A DNA stretch of 7,329 bases from Acidimicrobiia bacterium (lineage in GTDB: Bacteria > Actinomycetota > Acidimicrobiia > IMCC26256 > JAENVU01): NCBI GenBank assembly GCA_016650415.1, contig JAENVU010000128.1, positions 1 through 7,329 of the forward strand. The letters are read 5' to 3'. The first letter of the stretch is position 1, and each line of letters begins with the position of its first letter. The notes beneath the pieces were generated by a model. That model saw only the letters and a list, made by a program, of their open reading frames with translations, ran no database searches and had not been told where the DNA came from. Shown here one piece after another: positions 1 through 5,555 of this stretch. The translations under genes were made by a program, and so were the position numbers.

Positions 1-6
1 CGGGGG

Positions 7-35
7 ATGACGTGTTGCTGACGCGGCGGTAGCCT
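7..35 (+). promoter_or_regulatory. Putative leaderless promoter of the UbiA-family gene
   Basis: A TAGCCT hexamer at 30-35 fits the actinobacterial -10 pattern TAnnnT. Exactly 17 nt upstream lies ATGACG (7-12), which shares TGAC with the TTGACA -35 consensus. Only 6 nt separate the -10 box from the ATG at 42, so a transcript starting at the usual distance would begin at or next to the A of the start codon. No Shine-Dalgarno sequence is visible. The motifs are seen directly; leaderless transcription is inferred. Confidence 0.45.
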
Positions 36-41
36 CCGCGC

Positions 42-1058
42 ATGACTGACGCCGTGGTTGGTGCGCGCGAGAGCTTGCCGAAGAAGTGGTTGTACGTCCT
101 GGCGACGACCAACCCGCCCAAGGGCACCCTCGATCCGGTGTCGAAGTGGTTGTGGTTGACCCGGGCGGGCGTGTTGCCGATGACCTTGGTGGCGGCGGGG
201 CTCGGCGGCCTCCTGGCTGCGTTTCGCGATGCAGATGTCGATTGGGCACTCTTCACCGTCGCGGCGGTGGGGTTGGTCCTCTCCCACATGGCGAACAACA
301 TCATGAACGACCTGTTCGACCTCGAGGTCGGCACCGATACGAAGGACTATCCGCGGAACCTCTACTCGCCCCACCCGGTGATCTCCGGGGTCGTGACCCG
401 CAAGCGGCTGGCGGTCTACGGACTGGTCGTCAACGTGATGTGTCTCGCCGTCATGATCTTCCTCACGGCCGAGCGCGGTCCGGCGATTCTCGGCTTTGCC
501 CTGGGCGGTTTCTTCCTCTCGGCGGCCTACACCGCGCCGCCGGTCCGGTTGAAGAAGCACGGCCTGGGTGAGCCGACGGTGGTCGTCGTGTGGGGACCGT
601 TGATGGTCGGCGGCGTGTACTACGCGGCGACCGGCAGCATTCCGGCCGCGGTCCTGCTCGCGTCGTTGCCGTACGCGATTCTCTGCACGACGGTGCTGAT
701 GGGCAAGCACATCGACAAGGCCCCGTGGGATGGCCCGGCCGGGACGCGGACGCTCCCGGTGATCCTCGGCGATGCTCCGGCGCGGCAGGTCACGCGCGGG
801 ATGTTCGTTGCCTTCTATGCCGTCGTGGTCGGCCTGGTGATCGCGCGGGTGCTGCCGGTCGCCACCGTGCTGATCTTTGCTTCGTTGCCGTTGATGGTGC
901 GGGTCTGGAAGGTCTACGGCGCACCCAAACCGGCCGAATCGCCGATGCCGAATCCGGTCTGGCCCTTGTGGTTTGCACCGCACTCGTTCCTCGTCACCCG
1001 CCGGGCCGGCGGGCTGCTGATCCTGGGCATGATCATCGGGGTCATCGTCGGCTGGTGA
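42..1058 (+). CDS. UbiA-family membrane prenyltransferase (MenA-like)
   Basis: An integral membrane enzyme of the UbiA superfamily, which transfers a polyprenyl group from its diphosphate to an aromatic or other acceptor. At 338 residues it is slightly longer than typical MenA/UbiA proteins (about 300), mainly through a 35-40 residue polar N-terminus. The first Asp-rich motif is clear: N89-D90-x2-D93-x5-D99, with the spacing of MenA, for binding Mg-diphosphate. A MenA-like YTAPP...GLGE...WGPL stretch follows at about residues 163-186. The second Asp motif (D225 and D230, then GTRTLPVILG) is recognisable but irregular. About eight hydrophobic helices can be traced, the last at 322-338. The ATG at 42 is preferred because a -10-like box sits 6 nt before it. 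The acceptor cannot be read from sequence: demethylmenaquinone synthesis is one option, but UbiA members also make prenyl-phosphate sugars and archaeal-type lipids. Family membership is firm; substrate is unknown. Confidence 0.88.
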   Translation: MTDAVVGARESLPKKWLYVLATTNPPKGTLDPVSKWLWLTRAGVLPMTLVAAGLGGLLAAFRDADVDWALFTVAAVGLVLSHMANNIMNDLFDLEVGTDTKDYPRNLYSPHPVISGVVTRKRLAVYGLVVNVMCLAVMIFLTAERGPAILGFALGGFFLSAAYTAPPVRLKKHGLGEPTVVVVWGPLMVGGVYYAATGSIPAAVLLASLPYAILCTTVLMGKHIDKAPWDGPAGTRTLPVILGDAPARQVTRGMFVAFYAVVVGLVIARVLPVATVLIFASLPLMVRVWKVYGAPKPAESPMPNPVWPLWFAPHSFLVTRRAGGLLILGMIIGVIVGW

Positions 1059-1111
1059 CGGGTTTCCGGGCGGGACGTAGGACAGGCCGGGCCCGGCAAA
1101 GAAACCCGTCA
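1056..1111 (+). terminator. Long inverted repeat after the prenyltransferase gene; terminator or operator
   Basis: TGACGGGTTTC (1056-1066, starting at the TGA stop of the prenyltransferase gene) is repeated in perfect inversion as GAAACCCGTCA (1101-1111). The arms are 11 bp; in RNA a G-U and a G-C pair would extend the stem. The 34-nt interior contains a second perfect palindrome, GCCGGGCCCGGC (1086-1097). There is no T tract after the structure, so a classical intrinsic terminator is not certain. The right arm falls where the -35 region of the next gene would lie, so an operator is equally possible. Confidence 0.45.
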
Positions 1112-1129
1112 TCCCTCCCGGCTCGGCAG

Positions 1130-1135
1130 TACGCT
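1130..1135 (+). promoter_or_regulatory. Putative -10 box of the glycosyltransferase operon
   Basis: TACGCT matches TAnnnT and lies 9 nt before the ATG at 1145, so the transcript would start at or very near the start codon. No convincing -35 hexamer is seen at 16-18 nt upstream (that position overlaps the right arm of the inverted repeat), and no Shine-Dalgarno sequence is seen. A weak call on its own; it is strengthened by similar placement before other genes in this window. Confidence 0.35.
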
Positions 1136-1144
1136 CGGCGTTTC

Positions 1145-2923
1145 ATGGGCCGGCGGATCTTGATCATCTCGGCGTCGATGGGCGCGGGCCACGACGGTGC
1201 CGCGCACGAGCTTCGGCGGCGGCTGGAGTTGCAGGGTCACACGGTGCAGGTCGTCGACTTCCTGGACTGCTGTCCCTTCGGTATCGGTTGGTTCATCAAA
1301 TGGACCTACATGGTGCAGTTGCGCGTCGCGCCGTGGAGCTACGAACTGACCTACCGCCTCTGGTACCGGATGCCGTCCACGTGGAGATTCATCGTCCGGC
1401 TGGACACCGCGATCGCCGGAAAGCGCATCCGGAGAGCGATCACCGACGCCGACGCGGACGTCGTCGTGTCGACCTACCCGCTGTCGTCGCTCGTGCTCGG
1501 CAACATGCGCAAGAAGCGGTGGTTGCGGGTCCCGGTCATCACCTATCTGACCGACTTTGCAGTGCATCCGTTGTGGGTCCACCCTCACGTCGATGTTCAC
1601 CTGGCCACCAGCGAGTTCGCGGCCGCGACAGCCCGCACCCGCGGCGGTGAGGATGCCCGGGCGCCGGGCCCACTGGTTGCCGATCGGTTCCGGGTCGACG
1701 GTCCGGAGGGGACGCGCGCGTCGGCTCGTGCCGCGCTCGGCCTGGGCGACGACGCCCGCGCGGTGTTGGTCGTGGCCGGCTCGTGGGGCGTCGGTGATGT
1801 CGCCGGGACCTACGACGCGATCTGCGCGGCCGGAGATTTCCATCCGGTGGTGGTGTGCGGGCGAGATGACAAGTTGCGCAAGGCGCTCGAATCCGGCAAG
1901 CGGGGCACGATCCTCGGTTGGACCGACGACATGCCGTCCTTGATGGCTGCGTGCGACGTCATGGTCGAGAATGCGGGAGGCCTCACTGCGAACGAAGCCT
2001 TCGCGGCCGGGCTGCCGGTGGTGACGTTCTTCCCGATCGCGGGGCACGGGAAAGACAACGCCGAGGGTATGGCCTCGATCGGGGTCACCCAATACGCGCG
2101 CGACGCCGACGAGTTGCGATCTTCGTTGGAGGTGTTGAGCCGACCGGGACTGGAACGCCAAGAGCAGATCGCCCGGGCGTTCGGCTTGTTCGCGTCGGAT
2201 CCGGCTGACGATGTCGTCGCGGAAGCGCAGCGCCGCGCGGCCGAGGACACGGCCGCGCCGATCAAGATGCCGCGACTCGCGCGGCGGACCCGCCGCAGCG
2301 CCGTCGTGCTGTTCGCGGTGTACGGGTTGCTGACCTTGGGTGCGCAGGGGGTCTCAGCCTTCGGCGTCGGAGTTGCCGCCCCGCCCCCGGAAGCCCACGA
2401 CCAGGTGTTCATCGGCGTCCGGCTCACCGCGGACGAGCTCGAGCAGCCGTCGATTCGCGCGGCAGTGGAGCGGCTCAACGCGACTGCCATCATCGACGGT
2501 CGGACGGTCACGTCCACCGGCTCGGCGGCCGTCCAGGAGTTGGTGAACCGCGACGTCGATCTGGGGAATGGCGGCTGGGGACAAGGCCGGTCGTTCCGGC
2601 CGCTCCGTGCCGAGACCGACGTCGTGAAGTCGACGAATGCGATCACGAACACGGTGAAGGGCGCGAAGGTGCTCGAGTTCGTGCCGGGCCGACGATTCGA
2701 CGCGTTCGATCAGATCTACGCGCGTCGGCGCGGTCAACGGCTCGTGCGGGCCGATCACGTCATCCGACCGTCGGACATGCCCGACGTGCTGCGAGATCGG
2801 GCCGTCTACGTCGTCGACGGGCGAGGGAGCAAACCGGGCCAGCTCGCGTCGGCCCTCGACGGCCTCGAAGCCACCCTCCACCGTGACTCGATCCACGCCG
2901 CTCCGCTGTCGGCGCTGCGGTGA
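1145..2923 (+). CDS. Glycosyltransferase (MGDG synthase/UgtP-like) with C-terminal TM helix and degenerate NodB-like domain
   Basis: 592 residues in three parts. Residues 1-365 form a GT-B glycosyltransferase of the MGDG synthase/UgtP/MurG type: an N-terminal SMGAGHDGAA motif (11-20) typical of the lipid-acceptor domain, and ENAGGLTANEAFAAGLPVV (275-293) typical of the nucleotide-sugar half. Such enzymes transfer sugar from UDP-sugar to a membrane lipid on the cytosolic face. A basic stretch RRTRR (380-384) precedes one hydrophobic helix (about 385-412). The positive-inside rule puts the rest outside the membrane. Residues about 418-585 resemble a NodB polysaccharide deacetylase fold, but both metal-binding histidines are missing. 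The open frame extends upstream of 1145, but the ATG there is chosen because the Rossmann strand RILIISAS follows immediately and a -10 box precedes it. First gene of an operon; its TGA overlaps the next start. The GT call is firm; donor sugar, acceptor lipid and the role of the C-terminal domain are unknown. Confidence 0.85.
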   Translation: MGRRILIISASMGAGHDGAAHELRRRLELQGHTVQVVDFLDCCPFGIGWFIKWTYMVQLRVAPWSYELTYRLWYRMPSTWRFIVRLDTAIAGKRIRRAITDADADVVVSTYPLSSLVLGNMRKKRWLRVPVITYLTDFAVHPLWVHPHVDVHLATSEFAAATARTRGGEDARAPGPLVADRFRVDGPEGTRASARAALGLGDDARAVLVVAGSWGVGDVAGTYDAICAAGDFHPVVVCGRDDKLRKALESGKRGTILGWTDDMPSLMAACDVMVENAGGLTANEAFAAGLPVVTFFPIAGHGKDNAEGMASIGVTQYARDADELRSSLEVLSRPGLERQEQIARAFGLFASDPADDVVAEAQRRAAEDTAAPIKMPRLARRTRRSAVVLFAVYGLLTLGAQGVSAFGVGVAAPPPEAHDQVFIGVRLTADELEQPSIRAAVERLNATAIIDGRTVTSTGSAAVQELVNRDVDLGNGGWGQGRSFRPLRAETDVVKSTNAITNTVKGAKVLEFVPGRRFDAFDQIYARRRGQRLVRADHVIRPSDMPDVLRDRAVYVVDGRGSKPGQLASALDGLEATLHRDSIHAAPLSALR

Positions 2924-3675
2924 ACGCACGTCCGGCGCTCATTGCCGGTCTCGGCATCGGCGCCGTCGGCGCGGCCGGATTGGCGGTGCACTCGGCACCG
3001 TCGCTCGTGGCACTCTCGTCGGTCGGACGGTGGATCTCGCCGGGGTTGGCCGGGGTCGGTGCACGTGGGCATGTCGCACTGACCTTCGATGACGGGCCGG
3101 ATCCCGCATCGACCCCGCAGTTTCTCGAAGTCCTCGACACGCTTGGTTGGCGGGCGACGTTCTTCATGCTCGGCGACATGGCCCGGCGTGCGCCGGGGTT
3201 GGCCGCCGAGGTCGCCGCCGCCGGTCACGAGATCGGGATCCACGGAGACCGACACCGGTCACAGCTCCGGCTCACCCCCCGTGCGATCGCCGACGACCTC
3301 GCTCGGGCGCGGGATGCGATTCACGAGTCCACTGGTGTCGAACCCGTCTGGTTCCGGCCGCCCTACGGCACCCTCTCACTCGGTGGTCTGCGCGGCGCGC
3401 GTCGCGCAGACCTGCGTACGGTGCTCTGGACGGCGTGGGGTCGAGACTGGCGCGCCGATGCGACGCCGGATTCGGTCGTGACCGATGTGTTGCACGGCTA
3501 CGTCGACGGCGGCACGGTCTTGTTGCACGACTCCGATTGCACGTCGGCCGAGGATTGTTGGCAGGCACCGCTCGCGGCGCTGCCGCGGCTCGCGACGGAA
3601 TTGGAATCCCGCTCACTACGCGTCGGCCCCGTCGGAGAACACGGCATTCCTGATCGACTGTTGGCCGCGGCGTAG
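2920..3675 (+). CDS. Membrane-anchored polysaccharide deacetylase (NodB domain, carbohydrate esterase 4 type)
   Basis: 251 residues. An N-terminal hydrophobic segment (about 6-24) looks like a signal anchor, so the catalytic domain (about 51-240) should lie outside the membrane. The metal-dependent deacetylase motifs are all present: TFDDGPDP (55-62) with catalytic D57 and metal ligand D58, H108-x3-H112 as the histidine ligands, RPPYG (146-150), a DW segment before about residue 182, and LLHD with H203. The expected reaction is removal of N- or O-acetyl groups from a sugar polymer or glycolipid; the substrate is not evident. The start is GTG at 2920, whose last two bases belong to the upstream TGA (GTGA overlap). 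No Shine-Dalgarno sequence is seen, so translation is probably coupled to the glycosyltransferase. That gene ends in an apparently inactive relative of this domain, suggesting the two products work together. A strong hairpin lies inside the gene at 3385-3412. Confidence 0.9.
   Translation: MNARPALIAGLGIGAVGAAGLAVHSAPSLVALSSVGRWISPGLAGVGARGHVALTFDDGPDPASTPQFLEVLDTLGWRATFFMLGDMARRAPGLAAEVAAAGHEIGIHGDRHRSQLRLTPRAIADDLARARDAIHESTGVEPVWFRPPYGTLSLGGLRGARRADLRTVLWTAWGRDWRADATPDSVVTDVLHGYVDGGTVLLHDSDCTSAEDCWQAPLAALPRLATELESRSLRVGPVGEHGIPDRLLAAA
3385..3412 (+). other. Strong stem-loop inside the deacetylase coding sequence
   Basis: GGTCTGCGCG (3385-3394) is perfectly inverted as CGCGCAGACC (3403-3412). 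In RNA one G-U and one G-C pair extend this to a 12-bp stem closed by a 4-nt GCGC loop. It encodes residues about 156-164, an arginine-rich loop (GGLRGARRADLR) after the RPPYG motif. It may be a chance effect of arginine codons in a GC-rich genome, or a real mRNA element. Pairing is seen directly; function is not known. Confidence 0.4.
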
Positions 3676-3677
3676 CA

Positions 3678-4568
3678 ATGGCATTCATTTTCGCGCTCAG
3701 CGCCGGACTTTGTTATGCGGTCGCGTCGGTCATCCAACACAAGGTCGCCGCGGCGGCCCCGTCGAACCTCTCGATGCGACCGGGACTGCTGTTGGAACTG
3801 GTCAAGCGGCCCGTGTGGCTGGCCGGCATCGGCCTCGATGTCGGCGCGTACTTCCTGGAAGCTGCCGCGCTGTCGGTGGGATCGATCGTGCTCGTGCAGA
3901 CGTTGCTCGTGAGCGGATTGTTGTTCGCACTTCCACTCTCGGCGATCGGGCGCACCTCACGACCCGGGCGGCCGGAATGGATTGCCGCGGCCGTGGTCGC
4001 GGCCGGAATCGCCGTATTCCTCGCGGTCGGTGAACCGATCGGATCGACCGGAACCGTGACCAGTCTCGAGTGGGTCCTCGGTTTCGGGCTGTGTGTCTCG
4101 ATCGCGATGTTCATGGTGCTCATCACCCGGACCGCGCAACCGCACAACCGAGCGCTGGGCCTCGCAGTCGCCACCGGATCGTTCTACGCATGTACTGCGG
4201 CATTGACGAAGCAGGTCGTCGACTTCTTGGCGCACGACGATTTCACGTCGCTCTTCGTCCACTGGCCGGTCTACGCGCTGGCGGTATTTTCCATCGGCGG
4301 TCTGCTGCTCAACCAGAGTGCGTTCAACGCCGGAAACCTCGCGGCCTCGTTGCCGGCGCTCGCGGTGACGAACCCGATTTTGTCGTCGTTCCTCGGGATC
4401 CTGTTGTTCGAAGAACATCTGAAGGCGCACGGCATCGTGCAGTACCTAGTGGTCGGGATTGCCCTGGCCGCGATGTTGATCGGAGTGATCCGACTCGCCC
4501 GATCGCCGTTCGTGACGGGCGAGGACGGGACTCCCGGCCACCCGCCGGTGACGCCCGCGGCACCCTGA
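3678..4568 (+). CDS. DMT-superfamily (EamA-like) membrane transporter
   Basis: 296 residues with about nine hydrophobic helices (roughly 2-22, 46-62, 67-90, 101-117, 131-150, 160-178, 193-213, 222-243, 253-272) and a polar, proline-rich C-terminal tail from about 275. The late segment ASLPALAVTNPILSSFLGIL (223-242) followed by LFEE is typical of the second EamA repeat, where a P...G..lf.E pattern is common. The superfamily includes small-metabolite exporters, possible metal transporters and the ArnE/ArnF lipid-linked sugar flippases; substrate cannot be deduced. The ATG at 3678 comes only 2 nt after the deacetylase stop and lacks a Shine-Dalgarno sequence, so it is the third gene of the operon and probably translationally coupled. 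The context suggests export of a sugar, lipid or glycolipid linked to the two enzymes upstream, but this is inference. The family assignment is good. Confidence 0.8.
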   Translation: MAFIFALSAGLCYAVASVIQHKVAAAAPSNLSMRPGLLLELVKRPVWLAGIGLDVGAYFLEAAALSVGSIVLVQTLLVSGLLFALPLSAIGRTSRPGRPEWIAAAVVAAGIAVFLAVGEPIGSTGTVTSLEWVLGFGLCVSIAMFMVLITRTAQPHNRALGLAVATGSFYACTAALTKQVVDFLAHDDFTSLFVHWPVYALAVFSIGGLLLNQSAFNAGNLAASLPALAVTNPILSSFLGILLFEEHLKAHGIVQYLVVGIALAAMLIGVIRLARSPFVTGEDGTPGHPPVTPAAP

Positions 4569-4590
4569 TCGATCAGGTTTCGAGCGGGCG
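4552..4590. terminator. Composite inverted repeat over two convergent stop codons; likely bidirectional terminator
   Basis: The transporter gene and the oxidoreductase gene end tail to tail with only 4 nt between their TGA codons. Both stops lie within a 14-bp perfect palindrome, CCTGATCGATCAGG (4564-4577), which can fold as a 5-bp stem with a TCGA loop on either strand. Outside it, CGCCCGC (4552-4558) pairs with GCGGGCG (4584-4590), giving a two-tier stem with a small internal loop. No long T tract follows on either side. Symmetry and position suggest it ends transcription in both directions. Confidence 0.5.
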
Positions 4591-5466
4591 GACGCGACGC
4601 GCGATCGGTTCGAGTTCGGAGACCCAGTGCTCGGGGTTGTGCATGGGCACGAGGACGAGTTTCGAGAAGCCCACGGCCACGTACTCGCCGATGCGTTGTT
4701 CGAGCTGATCCAACGTGCCCGGGATCAGCTCATGGGGGTCGACATTCGGCGAGCGCTGGGCGATCAACGTCCGGATCGGATCCGGAATCTGACCGGGTGA
4801 GTAGAAGACCATCGCACCGAAGTGTTCGGGGTCGATCGCCCGATCATGGGCGGCGGCGACCTCGTCGATGATTACGCGGCCGGCCGCGCACTCATCCGGC
4901 ATCGAGAACGACGCGAGCCAGCCGTCGGCGAGGCGGCCGACGCGACGGAGTTCGGCCGGCGCGCGGCCACCGAGCCAGATGTCGGGAGGACGTTGGACCG
5001 GGTGTGGACGCACCCGCAGCGCGGAATAGTGAAACCGTTCGCCGTCGTGGTCGACGGCATCTTCGAGCCAGAACCGGCGTAACAGCGGCAATGCCTCTTC
5101 GAAGTACGCGGCCCGCTCGGTTCGTTCGATTCCGAACGCTTGCTGCTCCGCCGGATGGGCGATGCCCAGCCCGAATGCGGGGAGGAATCGTCCGCCCGAC
5201 AGCACGTCCAACGTGGCGAGTTCCTTGGCGAGTACCGCCGGATTGCGCCCGGGGAGCACCTGCACGCTGGTGCCGAGCTTCAACCGGCTCGACCGGCCCG
5301 CCGCGACTGCGAGTCCGATGATGGGATCCGGCGCATCGGCCGTGATCCGTTCGGAGAGCCACAACGAATCGAAGCCGAGTTCGTCGAGGGCGTCCACCAT
5401 CTCGCCGAACCCCTCGGCCGTGAAGCCCCGCTGCGCGCCGAAGCCGTATCCGATTCGCACTTTCAT
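4573..5466 (-). CDS. Luciferase-like (LLM class) oxidoreductase, probably F420-dependent
   Basis: 297 residues, a usual length for single-domain bacterial luciferase-like TIM-barrel oxidoreductases that use F420 or FMN. Hallmarks include GFDSLWLSER (31-40) at the first barrel strands, LKLGTSVQVLPGRNPAVLAK (62-81) followed by TLDVLSGGRF (85-94), the FGLG segment (98-101), and PPDIWLGGRAPAELRRVGRL (160-179) followed by ADGWL (180-184), a common cofactor-phosphate region in this class. Its compact form resembles actinobacterial F420-dependent proteins, but cofactor and substrate cannot be proven from sequence. The ATG at 5466 is supported by GAGGA on the minus strand (5475-5479), 8 nt upstream, and by a TAGGGT -10 box. 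It is transcribed divergently from the CoA-transferase gene and converges on the transporter gene, so it is probably a single-gene unit. Confidence 0.87.
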   Translation of the reverse strand: MKVRIGYGFGAQRGFTAEGFGEMVDALDELGFDSLWLSERITADAPDPIIGLAVAAGRSSRLKLGTSVQVLPGRNPAVLAKELATLDVLSGGRFLPAFGLGIAHPAEQQAFGIERTERAAYFEEALPLLRRFWLEDAVDHDGERFHYSALRVRPHPVQRPPDIWLGGRAPAELRRVGRLADGWLASFSMPDECAAGRVIIDEVAAAHDRAIDPEHFGAMVFYSPGQIPDPIRTLIAQRSPNVDPHELIPGTLDQLEQRIGEYVAVGFSKLVLVPMHNPEHWVSELEPIARRVRPLET

Positions 5467-5474
5467 GGGTCGAG

Positions 5475-5502
5475 TCCTCGTTGCTCGCGAGGCCGCACCC
5501 TA
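5475..5502 (-). promoter_or_regulatory. Putative -10 box and ribosome binding site of the luciferase-like oxidoreductase gene
   Basis: Read on the minus strand, TAGGGT (5497-5502) matches the TAnnnT -10 pattern. A GAGGA Shine-Dalgarno sequence (5475-5479) follows, 8 nt before the ATG at 5466. A short leader of about 24 nt is implied. No convincing -35 hexamer is seen. This is the only gene in the window with a clear Shine-Dalgarno sequence. Confidence 0.45.
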
Positions 5503-5543
5503 CCGCCGGCCGTCGCGGTCCCGATCGAGGCGCACGCGGGTGG

Positions 5544-5549
5544 CAGGCT
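5544..5549 (+). promoter_or_regulatory. Possible -10 box of the CoA-transferase gene
   Basis: CAGGCT keeps the conserved A and final T of the TAnnnT pattern and lies 6 nt before the GTG at 5556, the same spacing as upstream of the prenyltransferase gene. The GGAG at 5550-5553 is only 2 nt from the start codon, too close for a normal Shine-Dalgarno, so a leaderless mRNA is plausible. Weak, because the first base is off consensus and no -35 is evident. Confidence 0.25.
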
Positions 5550-5555
5550 GGAGTC

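Noticed and set aside
590..1144. Upstream extension of the glycosyltransferase reading frame, giving a 777-residue protein
   Set aside because: The frame is open only because the GC-rich prenyltransferase gene lies in another frame. The translation there is Arg/Gly-rich and family-unlike, while the Rossmann strand starts right after the ATG at 1145.
1109..2161. 350-residue minus-strand open frame opposite the glycosyltransferase
   Set aside because: It lies wholly antisense to a gene with clear family motifs. Its translation is rich in Arg, His and Gln with no recognisable domain, typical of a GC-rich shadow frame.
1810..2652. 280-residue minus-strand open frame
   Set aside because: Low-complexity Ser/Arg/Ala-rich translation antisense to the glycosyltransferase gene; a shadow frame.
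4770..4786. Interrupted palindrome TCCGGATCGGATCCGGA
   Set aside because: It lies inside the luciferase-like gene and is built from short self-complementary units (TCCGGA, GGATCC) that arise easily in GC-rich coding sequence. No positional argument for function.
5481..5555. Longer start for the CoA-transferase at 5481
   Set aside because: It adds 25 Arg/Gly-rich residues unlike the family N-terminus and runs through the divergent promoter region. The GTG at 5556 gives the expected length and a family-typical beginning.
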